Below are positions 54,756-64,000 of a stretch of 64,000 nt of DNA, piece after piece. The notes beneath the pieces were generated by a model that was not told where the DNA came from, did no database searches, and worked only from the letters and a program-made list of their open reading frames with translations. Source of the stretch: Cyanobium sp. FACHB-13342 (GTDB lineage Bacteria; Cyanobacteriota; Cyanobacteriia; PCC-6307; Cyanobiaceae); assembly GCF_014697415.1 (NCBI RefSeq), contig NZ_JACJRT010000008.1, positions 1-64,000 on the forward strand, in the 5' to 3' direction. Position numbers and translations under genes: made by a program. Numbering within the stretch: the stretch's first letter is position 1; each line of letters starts with the position of its first letter.

Positions 54756-55117
54756 GGGTCGAGTTGCGCCAGATCGGCAGCGACCGCCTGCTGGAGGTGC
54801 TCGAGCTGGCCGAGGCTGGCGAGGTGCCCCATCCGGGCCGTTGGCTCGAGGCCGGCGGTCGCAGCTACCTGGTGTTGCAGCGCCGCCACCGCTACCAGCT
54901 ACGCAACGGTCGCTATGAACTCGCCAGCGTGGCCCTGCAGGTGAAGGCCCAGCGCCAACCCGCCGATGCCCGCTGGTGGCAGAACCAGTGGGTGATCGGT
55001 GATCCCCGTTGCCGCTTCAACGCCCGCAGTCCGCTGCTGCGCTGTGCCGTGCTGCCGGATGGCCCCTGCGAGCGCTGCAGCCACTTCGCGGCCAACGGAT
55101 CCCCGCCCCATGGCTGA
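54752..55117 (+). CDS. DUF6464 family protein
   Basis: 121 residues from a GTG that overlaps the TerC stop. The C-terminal part GDPRCRFNARSPLLRCAVLP, followed by GPCERCSHF, has four cysteines in a CxxC-like arrangement and is typical of cyanobacterial DUF6464, possibly metal-binding. It is coupled at both ends (8-base overlap with the next gene). Confidence 0.72.
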   Translation: MRVELRQIGSDRLLEVLELAEAGEVPHPGRWLEAGGRSYLVLQRRHRYQLRNGRYELASVALQVKAQRQPADARWWQNQWVIGDPRCRFNARSPLLRCAVLPDGPCERCSHFAANGSPPHG

Positions 55118-55790
55118 GCCCCCGATCCGCTGGATTCAGGGGCAGCGGGTGGAGGGCCACGGCGTGGCCTCCGGCCGTGATCCCGGCTCCCCCTACCCGG
55201 CCGGCACCATCAGCCTGCAGAGCCCGCGCTTTGCCGAGCAGGGGCTGGATCTGTCGGATTGCTTTGCCGGCACCCTCAACCTCTCGTTGGCCCCCTTGGA
55301 GTTGCGCAGCGAGCACCCCGACCACTGCTTTGAGCGGCTGGCGTGGACCGACCGCCACCCGCCGGAGACCTTCCGCTTCTGGCGGGTGCTGGTGCGGCAC
55401 GGGGACTGTGCCCCCCAGGCGGGCTGGATTTACCAGCCCGATCCCGATACCAAGCTGTGCCACGACCAGCCGGCAGCGGTGGTGGAGGTGCTGGCCCCTT
55501 TCCTGCCCGGACTGGAGCCCGGCGCCTCGATCAGCCTTGGGGTCGATCCCGAGCGCCTCTGGACCATCGATGGCGCCAGGCTGCGGGCCCGGTTGCTGGA
55601 GTTTTTCAAGTTTCGGGTGCTGGCCGCCCAGGACACCTTTTTTAGGGACTTCCGCGTTCCCCACAGCGGCGCCTTGGATCCATCCCAGCTGCGCGCCTGG
55701 CTGCAGACCGCCTGGCCCGAGGCCCTGGCGCTGTCGGATCGGGATCTGCGGCTCTGCTGTGAGCGGGCCTGGCAGCTCTACGGACCCTGA
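55110..55790 (+). CDS. Conserved hypothetical protein
   Basis: 226 residues from the ATG at 55110, which overlaps the DUF6464 stop. The N-terminal half is beta-rich ([36 protein letters not shown]), with a conserved [17 protein letters not shown] region; the C-terminal half is helical. No signal or membrane helix. Function unknown; translation is coupled to TerC and DUF6464. Confidence 0.65.
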   Translation: MAEPPIRWIQGQRVEGHGVASGRDPGSPYPAGTISLQSPRFAEQGLDLSDCFAGTLNLSLAPLELRSEHPDHCFERLAWTDRHPPETFRFWRVLVRHGDCAPQAGWIYQPDPDTKLCHDQPAAVVEVLAPFLPGLEPGASISLGVDPERLWTIDGARLRARLLEFFKFRVLAAQDTFFRDFRVPHSGALDPSQLRAWLQTAWPEALALSDRDLRLCCERAWQLYGP

Positions 55791-55792
55791 CG

Positions 55793-57199
55793 GTGGATCG
55801 CGCGGTGCCCCCTAGGGTGGAGGATCCCGCAGCGCCAGCGATCCGTCAGTCCGCTCCCCGATCCGGCACCGCAACGGCCGTCGCCAGTCCCCAACCCGTG
55901 GCCGCCGATCCGCTGCCCAGCGTTGCCGTGGTCGACTTCCCATCCCTTGGGCTTGGCGAGCCGATCCTGAAGGCGGTGGCCGAGAAGGGCTACACCACCC
56001 CTTCGCCGATCCAGGGTCAGTGCATCCCGGCCGTGCTGGCCGGCCATGACGTGATGGCGGCGGCCCAGACCGGCACCGGCAAAACGGCGGGCTTCACCCT
56101 GCCGATGCTGGAGAAGTTGCGCCACGGCCCCCATGCCCGCGCCGGGGTGGTGCGGGCCCTGGTGCTCACCCCCACCCGCGAGTTGGCGGCCCAGGTGGGT
56201 GAGAGCGTGCGGGCCTACGGCCGCTATCTCGACCTGCGCAGCGATGTGGTGTTCGGTGGGGTGAAGGTCAACCCCCAGATCAGCCGCCTGCAACGGGGCA
56301 CCGACGTGCTGGTGGCCACCCCGGGCCGCCTGATGGATCTCTACCAGCAGAAAGCGCTGCGGCTGGATCGGGTCGAGATCCTGGTGCTCGATGAGGCTGA
56401 TCGGATGCTCGACATGGGCTTTATCCGCGACATCCAGAAAATCCTCGCCCTGCTGCCGCCCAAGCGCCAGAACCTGCTGTTCTCGGCCACCTTCTCCGGC
56501 GACATTCGCCGGCTGGCCACGGGGCTGCTGCACAACCCCGTGCAGCTCCAGGCCACCCCGGAAAACCGCACGGCACCCACGGTGGAGCACCTGCTCCATC
56601 CCTGTGACATGGACCGCAAGGGGGATCTGCTCAGCCATCTGATTCGCAGCAACGACTGGCAGCAGGTGCTGGTGTTTTCCCGCACCAAGCACGGCGCCAA
56701 CCGCATGGCCGAGCGCCTCAGCCGCGAAGGCATGACGGCGGCGGCCATCCACGGCAACAAGAGCCAGGGGGCCCGCACCCGGGCCCTGGCCGATTTCAAG
56801 GCCGGCTCCCTGCGGGTGCTGGTGGCCACGGATCTGGCTGCCCGGGGCATCGACATTCACCAGCTGCCCCACGTGATCAACCTCGACCTGCCCAACCAGG
56901 CGGAGGATTACGTGCACCGGATCGGCCGCACCGGCCGTGCCGGCCACAACGGCCACGCCATTTCCCTGGTGGCAGCCGAAGAGAGTGAACTGCTGCGGGC
57001 CATTGAGCGCATGATCGGTACCCGTCTGCCCCGCCAGGAGGTGCCGGGCTTCGAGCCCAAGGTGCTTTCCGCTCCCCCCCTGGATCTCAGCGGGGGCCGC
57101 GGGCGCGGCGGCCGTAGTGGCGGTGGCCACGCTGGGGGCGTTCGCCGTGGGGGAGTCGAGGGGCGTCGCCCCCGCCGTCCCGGCGGTTCCGGCCGCTGA
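55793..57199 (+). CDS. DEAD-box RNA helicase, RhlE-like
   Basis: 468 residues from a GTG two bases after the previous stop. The full motif set is present: [15 protein letters not shown] (I), PTRELAAQV (Ia), ATPGRLMDL (Ib), [13 protein letters not shown] (II), FSATFSGDI (III), [13 protein letters not shown] (IV), [11 protein letters not shown] (V), [10 protein letters not shown] (VI). The C-terminal tail is Gly/Arg-rich. It remodels RNA in the cytoplasm; cyanobacterial relatives are cold- or redox-regulated. Confidence 0.93.
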   Translation: MDRAVPPRVEDPAAPAIRQSAPRSGTATAVASPQPVAADPLPSVAVVDFPSLGLGEPILKAVAEKGYTTPSPIQGQCIPAVLAGHDVMAAAQTGTGKTAGFTLPMLEKLRHGPHARAGVVRALVLTPTRELAAQVGESVRAYGRYLDLRSDVVFGGVKVNPQISRLQRGTDVLVATPGRLMDLYQQKALRLDRVEILVLDEADRMLDMGFIRDIQKILALLPPKRQNLLFSATFSGDIRRLATGLLHNPVQLQATPENRTAPTVEHLLHPCDMDRKGDLLSHLIRSNDWQQVLVFSRTKHGANRMAERLSREGMTAAAIHGNKSQGARTRALADFKAGSLRVLVATDLAARGIDIHQLPHVINLDLPNQAEDYVHRIGRTGRAGHNGHAISLVAAEESELLRAIERMIGTRLPRQEVPGFEPKVLSAPPLDLSGGRGRGGRSGGGHAGGVRRGGVEGRRPRRPGGSGR

Positions 57200-57305
57200 G
57201 CGAGGGTTCCCGCCAAGGCTGACCCTCAGGTTGCGCTGAACAGCAGCGGTCGACACATTGGCCTCGGGGGTTGTGGGCTCGAATGGCTTTGTTGGAGCCA
57301 TTGCC

Positions 57306-57509
57306 ATGCCCTACGAGCCCGGATCTCCGGAGTGCCGCGTGCTGATCGACTGCAAGGGGCAGATCGAGTCGATGCTGCTGGCCCTGGGCCGCATTGACAA
57401 CAGCCAGCACATCCGTGATCAGCTGGTGTCCGTCCATAACCAGCTCGAAGGTCTGCATGCCCTGCACCGCAAGGCGTCGCTTCCGCCCGAGAGCCCGGCT
57501 GGGGCCTGA
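57306..57509 (+). CDS. Conserved hypothetical small protein
   Basis: 67 residues from the ATG at 57306 (MPYEPGSPECRVLIDCKGQI), predicted helical and soluble (IESMLLALGRIDNSQHIRDQ). An in-frame TTG at 57258 would add 16 residues. The sequence looks like a picocyanobacterial small family but I cannot name it. Confidence 0.55.
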   Translation: MPYEPGSPECRVLIDCKGQIESMLLALGRIDNSQHIRDQLVSVHNQLEGLHALHRKASLPPESPAGA

Positions 57510-57513
57510 GCGC

Positions 57514-57735
57514 TCAGCCCGCTGGTGATCCGCTCACCACCAGCGGCTGCCGTGCCCTGTCGAGGGCCTGCCCCATCTCGAGACCGTGACAGGTCGCATA
57601 GGCGCTGGCCAGGGTCGCAACCCGGCGGCGTTGTTGGGGCTGTTGCTCGTGGCTGACCACGTATCGGCCTGAGGTTTCCCGGTAAATCAGGCAGCCGTTT
57701 CCGGTTTCACAGACGTAGGACAGCTCGTTCCCCAT
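57514..57735 (-). CDS. Conserved hypothetical small protein
   Basis: 73 residues. LSYVCETGNGCLIYRETSGR contains two cysteines, followed by a Gln/Arg-rich segment and a helix. No signal or membrane segment. It converges on the 67-residue gene with 4 bases between the stops. Confidence 0.55.
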   Translation of the reverse strand: MGNELSYVCETGNGCLIYRETSGRYVVSHEQQPQQRRRVATLASAYATCHGLEMGQALDRARQPLVVSGSPAG

Positions 57736-57826
57736 GGATCCAATGCGAACTCTTCCTCCTCTCTAGCCAGAGTCCGGGGGGCATCAAAGTGTGTGAGTCC
57801 TAACAACACAGAACGTAAGTTGGCCG

Positions 57827-58855
57827 TTACGAGCCGTCACCCAGGCGGTCGCCCGGCCTGGCCTCCAGCTGCTGGATCAGGCTCTGCCCCTGGGCCGCGG
57901 CCTTACCCTCCAGCTGGGCTTGCCGCAGCAGCAGGGGGCATCCGCCGCTAGCCAGCACCACGCCAACCCCGGGGACGATCGCCAGCACGCTGCCCGGCGG
58001 GGCGTCAGCGGGGGTGGTGCCCAGCAGGGTCCGGGCTTCCGCGCTCAGCCCCTCCGCCAGCCGGGCGACGAGGGGTTCGGTGGCCAGCAGCTTCAACCGT
58101 TTGCCCCGCCAGCTGGTGTGGGCCCCTGGATACAGCCCCATCACCCGCCTGTGGATCGCCAGGGCGGAGGCGCCCCAGTCGATCACGGCGTCCTCTTTGG
58201 TGAGCATGCGGGCGTAGCTCAGGCCCTCCTCTGCCTGGGGCCGCACCTGCAGCCGGCTGAGGCGCTCGGGTTCGGGGCCCGGTCCCGCGGCGGCGATGGC
58301 CGGAAGGGCCTCCACCAGCAGTTCGGCGCTGAGGTTGGCCAGGCGTTGGCCCAGCTGGTGGGCGTTCTCCAGCAGTCCGATGGCGATCGAGCGCTCCAGC
58401 AGCAACGGTCCGGTGTCGAGTCCTGCCTCCATGGCCATGATGCCCACGCCGGTCTCGGCATCCCCCTCCAGCAGGCACCACTGGATCGGCCCCGCCCCCC
58501 GCCAGCGGGGAAGCAGGGAGCCGTGGGCGTTCCAGCACCCCAGGGGGGGCTGCTGCAGCACCTCCGGGGGAAGGATCTGGCCAAAGGCCACCACCACATA
58601 GGCGTCGGCCCCCAGGGCGCCGAGCTGCTGCTGGCAGGCAGGCTCGCGCCGGATCCGCTCCGGGGTGAACACCGGGATCCCCAACTCCAGGGCCCGGGCC
58701 TTCACGGGGCTGGGCTGCAGCTCCTTGCCCCGGCCGCGGCGCCGATCCGGCTGGGTCACCACACCCACCAGGCTGTGGCCGGCGGCCACGAGGGCCTCCA
58801 GGCTGGGCACGGCGTAGGCCGGCGTTCCCCAGAACAGGATCTTCACAGGGGCCAC
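57827..58855 (-). CDS. fmt: Methionyl-tRNA formyltransferase
   Basis: 342 residues from a GTG at 58855. It formylates initiator Met-tRNA using 10-formyl-tetrahydrofolate. Motifs: KILFWGTPAYAVPSLEAL at the N-terminus, the catalytic Asn/His/Asp region NAHGSLLPRWRGAGPIQW, and MEAGLDTGPLL. The C-terminal tRNA-binding domain is present. It is followed by no partner; def is not in the window. Confidence 0.95.
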   Translation of the reverse strand: MAPVKILFWGTPAYAVPSLEALVAAGHSLVGVVTQPDRRRGRGKELQPSPVKARALELGIPVFTPERIRREPACQQQLGALGADAYVVVAFGQILPPEVLQQPPLGCWNAHGSLLPRWRGAGPIQWCLLEGDAETGVGIMAMEAGLDTGPLLLERSIAIGLLENAHQLGQRLANLSAELLVEALPAIAAAGPGPEPERLSRLQVRPQAEEGLSYARMLTKEDAVIDWGASALAIHRRVMGLYPGAHTSWRGKRLKLLATEPLVARLAEGLSAEARTLLGTTPADAPPGSVLAIVPGVGVVLASGGCPLLLRQAQLEGKAAAQGQSLIQQLEARPGDRLGDGS

Positions 58856-58870
58856 ATTCGGGCTAGGGGG

Positions 58871-60283
58871 TCACGCCTCGCCGGTGATGGAGAGGCCCTC
58901 CACCCACACGTAGGGGCAGAGGCCATCGGGGGTGATCTTGGCGTCGCCTTCAAAGCCCACAATCGCCTGCAGCACCGCACGGATGTCGCCGGCCACGGTG
59001 GCGGCCTCGATCGAGCGGCTGACGCCGTTCTGCACCAGCCAGCCGTCGAAGGGCAGGGAGAAGGATCCCTGGCTGGCCTTCACCCCGGCGTGCAGGGCCG
59101 AGAGGGAATCGATCACCACCAACGGCCCTGCGTGGCTGAAGCGGTTCAGCCCCTGTTGGCCGCCGTCGCTCCCCGGGGTGGCTCCGATTTCAAACCAGTC
59201 GGCCCCGACGGACACCTTGGCGCCCAGGCCGGCATGGCCGGTGGGGGCCACCCCGAAGGCGCGGGCCGTGGCCTCCGAGTGCAGAAAATTCCTGAGCACC
59301 CCTCCCTCCACCAGATCCAGGGGAGCGGTGGGGGTTCCCTCACCGTCGAAGGCCGAGGCCCCCACGTTGCCGGGGTGCAGGCCGTTGTCGCGGATGCTCA
59401 GGAACGGCACCGCCAGGTTGGATCCCAGCGAGTCGCGCTGGCTGAGGCTGACCCCATCGAGCACGGCCCGGGCATTGAACAGGCTGCTGAAGGCGCCGAT
59501 CAGATCGAGGAAGGCCTCTGGGCTGAACACGCAGGTGTAGTGCCCGGTTTCGATCGGGGCGTAATCCAGGTGGGCAATGGTGCGCTCGGCCGCTTCCTCG
59601 ATGCAGCCGGCGATGTCGAGGTCGGCGGTGCCGTAGCCCAGCCTTACGGCTCCGGCACTGCGGGGTTTGCGGCCGGTTTCCTCGGCGCGGGCATAGAGAT
59701 AGATGCTGGCCGTCGTGAGCACCTGGTGGCGGCGGGCTCCGTCGCTGTTGAGGTAGAGCCGCTCGCTGCTGCGCTGGGCCAGGCCGTTGTAGGGCACGGT
59801 GCCGATGGCGGCATGGCGAGCCAGCAGGTCCCGTTCCGCCTGCTTGAGGGTGTCCAGCAGGGTGAGGATCGGCTGGGGTTCGTGCAGGGGTTGCTCGAGG
59901 CTGGCCAGGGGTGCCGTGGCCAGCGGGGAGAAGGCCGGGGTCTCCTCGGCATTGCCGAAGCTGCTGGCATCCCGGGCCCCGGCCAGGGCCCGGGCCAGCC
60001 CCCCATCGGAGAGATCCGAGGTGCTGGTGATGCCCACCAGGCCATCACCGTTCCACACCCGCACCGTGATGGCACTGCGCTGGGCCCCCTTCATCTGTTT
60101 GGCCTCCCCGCGATCCACCTGCACGGAGGTGTCGGTGCTGCAGGAGGCTCCCAGATCCCAGCGCTGGATGCCGGAGCTGCGGGCCAGCTGTTGGAGGCGC
60201 TCGCCCAGGGCCTCGGGGTTGAGCGTCGCCGGGGTCTGCTTGGTGGGTTGTGGGTTTGGGGTGGGGAGGCTGGCCATGGTCAA
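58871..60283 (-). CDS. pmbA: TldE/PmbA-type metalloprotease-complex subunit
   Basis: 470 residues from 60283 (MTMASLP), overlapping the tldD stop by four bases (ATGA). TldE homology is visible in [38 protein letters not shown] and the glycine-rich C-terminal half. The subunit lacks the HExxxH zinc site; TldD supplies it. The complex processes peptides in other bacteria; cyanobacterial substrates are unknown. Confidence 0.9.
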   Translation of the reverse strand: MTMASLPTPNPQPTKQTPATLNPEALGERLQQLARSSGIQRWDLGASCSTDTSVQVDRGEAKQMKGAQRSAITVRVWNGDGLVGITSTSDLSDGGLARALAGARDASSFGNAEETPAFSPLATAPLASLEQPLHEPQPILTLLDTLKQAERDLLARHAAIGTVPYNGLAQRSSERLYLNSDGARRHQVLTTASIYLYARAEETGRKPRSAGAVRLGYGTADLDIAGCIEEAAERTIAHLDYAPIETGHYTCVFSPEAFLDLIGAFSSLFNARAVLDGVSLSQRDSLGSNLAVPFLSIRDNGLHPGNVGASAFDGEGTPTAPLDLVEGGVLRNFLHSEATARAFGVAPTGHAGLGAKVSVGADWFEIGATPGSDGGQQGLNRFSHAGPLVVIDSLSALHAGVKASQGSFSLPFDGWLVQNGVSRSIEAATVAGDIRAVLQAIVGFEGDAKITPDGLCPYVWVEGLSITGEA

Positions 60284-61716
60284 CGGCCCCCCACGGTGAT
60301 CGAATCCACCTTGATGTGGGGCTGGCCGACGGTGACAAAAATGCTGCCACTCACGGAGCCGCAGAAGCCTGCGGCTAGTTCCAGATCATTGGCACACATC
60401 GAGATGCGGGGCATCACTTCCTTGGCCTCGCCGATCAGGGTGGCCCCCTTCACCGGCTTGGTGAGCTGGCCGTTCTCGATCAGGTAGCCCTCCTCCACGG
60501 CGAAATTGAACTGGCCGGTGGGCCCCACACTGCCGCCGCCCATCGACTTGCAGTACAGGCCCTTGTCCACCGAGGCGATCAGGGCGTCTGGGGTGTGGGG
60601 GCCTGCGGCGATGAAGGTGTTGCGCATCCGGCTGGCGGCCGCAAAGGCATGGCTCTGGCGACGGCCGCTGCCGGTGCGTTCGTGGCCCGTGCGCCGTTGG
60701 CCGGCGCGGTCGCTGAGGAAGCGTTTGAGCACGCCGTTCTCGATCAATACCGTGCGCTGGGGTTCCATCCCCTCGTCGTCCATGGAGAGGGAGCCGAAGG
60801 CGCCGTCGGTGAGGCCCTCATCAATGGCAGTGACGGCCTCATGGGCAATCCGTTCGCCCACCTTGTCGGCGAAGGGGGTGGTGCCCCGCTCCACCTGGGT
60901 GGTTTCCAGCAGGTGGCCGCAGGCCTCGTGGAAGATCACACCGCCAAAGCGGTTGGCCAGCACCGCCGGCATCTGGCCGGCCTCCACGTAGTCGGCGTAG
61001 AGCATGGTGCCCACGCTGGCGCACACATCCTGGGCGGAGGCGTCCGCGTCCCACTGGCGCAGGTCATCGGGGCGGCCGGAGGTGCCATAGCGACGACCCA
61101 GGCCGGCGCGGTGCTCCCCATCGGCGGCCAACACATTCAGGCCCAGGGACTGGTGCAGGCGGATGTCCTGGGCGAAGGTGCCATCGCTGGCAGCCACCAG
61201 CACGCTCTGCCAGTCGCGCGCGTAGCTGGCGCGGCGGGCCTGGAGGTGGCGCCCGTGGTGGGCCAGCCGGGCGGTGCCCTCCAAAAGCTTGAGCGTGGCC
61301 TCTGTCAGGGAGGGACAGCCGTTGAGCCAATGGGCCTTGGCCCCGGCGAAGTCAGCCAGGGCCCCCAGGCCCTCGAAGCCCAGGGCGGGGGTGCTGGTGC
61401 GGGTCAGGCCGAGCATGCCCAGGGCCTGCTCGAGGGCCTGGAGCAGGCCGCGGTCGCTGAGGTCGTTGGTGCTGACAAACCCGTCCCGTTCGCCGCAGAA
61501 CACCCGGATGCCAGCCCCCATGCCAAAGGCAGGGCTGACACTGGTGATGGTGTCCTGTTCCGCCAACACACCGATGTGGTCGGTGCGCTCCAGGAAGATC
61601 TCAACGAGGTCGGCCCCGGCTCCCCGCCCCGCTGCCAGCAGGCTGTCGAGGCGTGGCCGCCAGGTGTGATCGAAGCCATCGGCGATGGCGCCGACGGCGG
61701 GCATGGTGGCAACCAA
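60280..61716 (-). CDS. tldD: TldD-type metalloprotease subunit
   Basis: 478 residues from 61716 (an ATG at 61704 is possible). The zinc-binding [10 protein letters not shown] (H263, H267) is intact, as is the N-terminal [17 protein letters not shown]. It forms a heterodimeric protease with the PmbA/TldE subunit encoded next, with which it overlaps by four bases. Confidence 0.93.
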   Translation of the reverse strand: MVATMPAVGAIADGFDHTWRPRLDSLLAAGRGAGADLVEIFLERTDHIGVLAEQDTITSVSPAFGMGAGIRVFCGERDGFVSTNDLSDRGLLQALEQALGMLGLTRTSTPALGFEGLGALADFAGAKAHWLNGCPSLTEATLKLLEGTARLAHHGRHLQARRASYARDWQSVLVAASDGTFAQDIRLHQSLGLNVLAADGEHRAGLGRRYGTSGRPDDLRQWDADASAQDVCASVGTMLYADYVEAGQMPAVLANRFGGVIFHEACGHLLETTQVERGTTPFADKVGERIAHEAVTAIDEGLTDGAFGSLSMDDEGMEPQRTVLIENGVLKRFLSDRAGQRRTGHERTGSGRRQSHAFAAASRMRNTFIAAGPHTPDALIASVDKGLYCKSMGGGSVGPTGQFNFAVEEGYLIENGQLTKPVKGATLIGEAKEVMPRISMCANDLELAAGFCGSVSGSIFVTVGQPHIKVDSITVGGR

Positions 61717-61783
61717 GGGGAAGTAGCGAGAGGAAGGGGAGCGGTGCGGCTTCGATCAGCGCACCGCGATCAGCGCAAGGCAA

Positions 61784-62887
61784 TCAACGCACCGAGGGCT
61801 GGAACTGCTCGCTGCGAATCGGGGCCATCAGGTAGAGCTTGGCCATCTCGGCCCCATTGGCGATCCAGTAGGGCAGTTTGCGCAGCACCTTCACAGGAGC
61901 GGGAGCGGAACTGGCGTCGGCCTCGCTGAGCTTCGCGTTGTTGCTCACCAGACGCTCCAGGCGAACGTAGAACTTCGGGTGCTCCACGTTCAGCACCACG
62001 GGGAACACCCGGGCGGAGGTTTCGTTGGTCTTGGCGATCACGACCTTGTCGTACTCGCGGGCATCGAGGCCCAGGGCTTCGTAGAACTCCTTGCGGGCCA
62101 CGTCGCGCACGTACATCGTGGCGAACACGGCCAGCAGGAAGAACCGACACCAGAGGCGAGCGCTCAGGCCGCGCACCGTGTCGGGCTGGGCCTTCATCAG
62201 GGCGTCAAAGAAGTCGCCGTGGCGGTTTTCGTCCTGGCACCAGTTTTCGAAGAAATTGAAGATCGGGAAGATCTTGCTCTCGGGATGCTTTTCGAGATGG
62301 CGGTAAATGGCGATGTAGCGCCAGTAGCCGATCTTCTCGCTCAGGTAGGTGGCGTAGAAGATGAACTTTGGCTTGAAGAAGGTGTAGGCCTTGCTGGCCG
62401 TGAGGAAGCCCAGGTCGAGCTGCAGGCCGAAGTCGCCCATGGCCTTGTTGAGGAAGCCGGCGTGGCGGGCTTCATCGCGGGCCATGTGGGCAAAGCACTC
62501 AGCCAGCAGGGGATTTTTCTCCTTGATGCGCCGGCTCAACTCCTTGTAGAGCAGAAAACCTGAAAATTCGGAGGTGCAGCTCTGCTCAAGGAATTCGATG
62601 AAAACCTGGCGGGTTTCGGGATCGAGCTTCTCGGCCGCCCCCTCAAACTCCCCGTTGCGCACGAAGTGATGACGGTTGTAGTCCTTGCGGAATTCTTCGC
62701 AGATCGCCTCCAGCTCCACTTCGTTGGGCCGCAGATCCATCGCCGCCATGGCGTCGAAATCCGTGGTGTAGAACCGCGGGGTCAGGATCGTGTCCTTGAC
62801 CGGATCCTTGGTCGCCGGTGCGTCCGGGGTGCCCGTGGCGGCAGTAGGGGGGGCTGCGGGAGTGGCGGTTGCGGCGGGAGGCACCAT
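61784..62887 (-). CDS. acsF: Mg-protoporphyrin IX monomethyl ester oxidative cyclase
   Basis: 367 residues. It forms the isocyclic ring of chlorophyll with O2 at a di-iron site. The two carboxylate/His motifs are [10 protein letters not shown] and [10 protein letters not shown], and the preceding glutamates ([13 protein letters not shown]) are present. An Ala/Pro/Thr-rich N-terminal extension of about 28 residues precedes [13 protein letters not shown]. No membrane helix is obvious. Oxygen-dependent form only; no BchE seen. Confidence 0.97.
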   Translation of the reverse strand: MVPPAATATPAAPPTAATGTPDAPATKDPVKDTILTPRFYTTDFDAMAAMDLRPNEVELEAICEEFRKDYNRHHFVRNGEFEGAAEKLDPETRQVFIEFLEQSCTSEFSGFLLYKELSRRIKEKNPLLAECFAHMARDEARHAGFLNKAMGDFGLQLDLGFLTASKAYTFFKPKFIFYATYLSEKIGYWRYIAIYRHLEKHPESKIFPIFNFFENWCQDENRHGDFFDALMKAQPDTVRGLSARLWCRFFLLAVFATMYVRDVARKEFYEALGLDAREYDKVVIAKTNETSARVFPVVLNVEHPKFYVRLERLVSNNAKLSEADASSAPAPVKVLRKLPYWIANGAEMAKLYLMAPIRSEQFQPSVR

Positions 62888-62935
62888 CGAGCGTTGCGGC
62901 TTAGGGCAGTCCCTGCATCGTAGAGGGACTCGCCC

Positions 62936-63331
62936 TCAGTTCGGGCCGAGCCACTTCTGCCCGTTCAGCCGCTGCACCAGCCGGGACACCAGCAGCGCCA
63001 GGCTCATTTTTTTCTCGTCGATCAAAAAAGATTCGAGCAGGCTGGGTTCGCTGCCCGCCTCCGCCACGGCCACGGTTTTGGCGGCATTGATGTCGGCTCC
63101 GGTGAAGCAGAGCCAGAAGCGGCGCTCTCCCGGCAGGGTGCCCTTGACCATCCAGCAGTCCGCACCCACGACCGGCATGGCCCCCTGCTCAAAGGAGAGC
63201 TCGGGGGCGGGGCCGCCGTAGCCCTGAATTTCCTTGGCCAGGGCTGGCATCAACAGCTGGGGCACGTAGCTGTCGAAGGGTTGATCTTCCGGGCTAGGCG
63301 GCTTGGCCTTGGCGGGTTTGGCTTCGCTCAC
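62936..63331 (-). CDS. DUF2996 family protein
   Basis: 131 residues. A Pro/Lys-rich N-terminus is followed by FDSYVPQLLMPALAKEIQG, DCWMVKGTLPGERRFWLCFTG and MSLALLVSRLVQRLNGQKWL, the order of the cyanobacterial DUF2996 family. Soluble; function unknown. It lies 49 bases upstream of acsF on the same strand. Confidence 0.8.
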   Translation of the reverse strand: MSEAKPAKAKPPSPEDQPFDSYVPQLLMPALAKEIQGYGGPAPELSFEQGAMPVVGADCWMVKGTLPGERRFWLCFTGADINAAKTVAVAEAGSEPSLLESFLIDEKKMSLALLVSRLVQRLNGQKWLGPN

Positions 63332-63397
63332 CAGTGCAGGCCCCTTGCGGCATCTCGATCGATTTTACGCAGGTCAGACCTTGACCAGGGGCCGGTT

Positions 63398-64000
63398 TCA
63401 CCAGTCGTCGTTGGCCGGGCTGTCCCAGCCCTCGCCCACGGCGGCCGCCTGGGTCACCACCGGTTCGGGCACGGGTGGGGCCTGGGAGGGGGGGCTTGCC
63501 GGCGGCTTCCCCTTGCGGATCACCCGGAATGGCACGGCCACGGTGGGGGCCGGATCGCCCGGCGGCCTGGGCGGTCCGGCGGTCGGGCCTGGGGCCGCTG
63601 GGGCGCTCTGCCGCGGTGGAGGGGTGCGATCGGCGGCCGCCTCCCAGGGTTCCGGGCCGTCCGCGTTCCAGGCCTGGCGAGGATCGCGGGCCGATCGACG
63701 CACCTGGCGGCGCAGGCTCCCTGGTGCCGTTCCCAGGGCCAGGGCGGCACCGGCGGCGCTCAGCCCGGCCCCACCCCCGGCGGCGAGGGCGATCCATGCG
63801 CCAATCGGCAGGGCAGGAGAGGTCCACACCAGCAGCCGCAGGGCGATGCCCGGCCTGGGGTTCAGGGCGCCCACCAGCAGCACCAGCACCAGCGGGGCGA
63901 GCAGGGGGAGCAGCAGCAGGCGTTGCAGCAGAACCAACGGACGGACTGGTGGGTAGGGGGGATCTAGAGCGACCGGGCGCCCGGGGATCCTGGCTGCTGG
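63398..64000 (-). CDS. Hypothetical membrane protein, 5' end uncertain or off the window
   Basis: From the TTG at 63937 it would be 179 residues, but the frame stays open without any stop to the window edge (DPPYPPVRPLVLLQRLL is protein-like), so the true start may lie outside. Two hydrophobic segments (LLLLPLLAPLVLVLLVGAL; LPIGAWIALAAGGGAGLSAAG) are followed by a long Pro/Ala-rich, probably disordered C-terminus with RVIRKGKPP and an acidic end. No family was recognised. Confidence 0.55.
   Translation of the reverse strand, partial: PAARIPGRPVALDPPYPPVRPLVLLQRLLLLPLLAPLVLVLLVGALNPRPGIALRLLVWTSPALPIGAWIALAAGGGAGLSAAGAALALGTAPGSLRRQVRRSARDPRQAWNADGPEPWEAAADRTPPPRQSAPAAPGPTAGPPRPPGDPAPTVAVPFRVIRKGKPPASPPSQAPPVPEPVVTQAAAVGEGWDSPANDDW

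Noticed and set aside
1-64000. CRISPR array, insertion sequence or prophage
   Set aside because: No regularly spaced direct repeats, transposase or phage structural genes were seen; only short tandem repeats within or beside genes.

Overview
The window is chromosomal DNA of a high-GC unicellular picocyanobacterium of the Cyanobium/Synechococcus type. The evidence is two committed chlorophyll-synthesis genes (chlH, acsF), a high-light-inducible protein, a CPP1-like chaperone of chlorophyll synthesis, a D1-processing-type CtpA protease, a class II ribonucleotide reductase, and many families I know mainly from cyanobacteria (DUF3038, DUF4335, DUF2949, DUF3531, DUF2996, DUF6464, DUF6737). Assignments come from reading translated sequence and motifs; no database search was run.

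Layout. 1-2088 is the C-terminal part of a large calcium-binding secreted/surface protein. 2176-4086 holds an OmpR-type regulator with a degenerate receiver, followed by a small accessory patch with antitoxin-like and broken genes. 4108-17994 is mostly core: chlH, a membrane HD-GYP protein, dapB, an hli gene behind RpaB-like repeats, an FAD monooxygenase, apt, a run of cyanobacterial unknowns, and ppk2. 18256-21837 contains a DUF723-like gene, tRNA-Ser(UGA) and a four-gene cluster that matches the SiaA-SiaB-SiaC-SiaD phosphatase/kinase/target/diguanylate-cyclase switch. 21855-25455 has nrdJ, a methyltransferase and a DoxX protein. 25595-27838 pairs a pentameric ligand-gated channel-like protein with a membrane-anchored solute-binding-like protein.

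27866-35722 carries prfC, a CPP1-like gene, hslO with an Ecf-type ATPase, rsmE, a DUF92/VTE6-like gene and a group 3-like sigma factor. 35837-40261 is a phosphonate-type ABC transporter cluster (phnD, two very small membrane genes, phnC, a double-length phnE) ending in an SGNH hydrolase. 40294-50845 is core metabolism and repair: an aminotransferase, a type 4 uracil-DNA glycosylase, a signal-less binding protein, ispG, ctpA and mfd. 50907-53094 is a PAS protein overlapping a PAS-GGDEF-EAL protein. 53071-64000 has a TerC protein, DUF6464, an RNA helicase, fmt, the pmbA/tldD pair, acsF and flanking unknowns.

Three separate loci handle cyclic di-GMP (an HD-GYP protein, a SiaD-like cyclase, a GGDEF-EAL protein). 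With the large adhesin-like protein at the left edge, this suggests a strain that regulates attachment or aggregation. The most interesting parts are the compact Sia-like switch with almost no periplasmic sensor, and the ion-channel/binding-protein pair. Both look poorer in GC than their neighbours.
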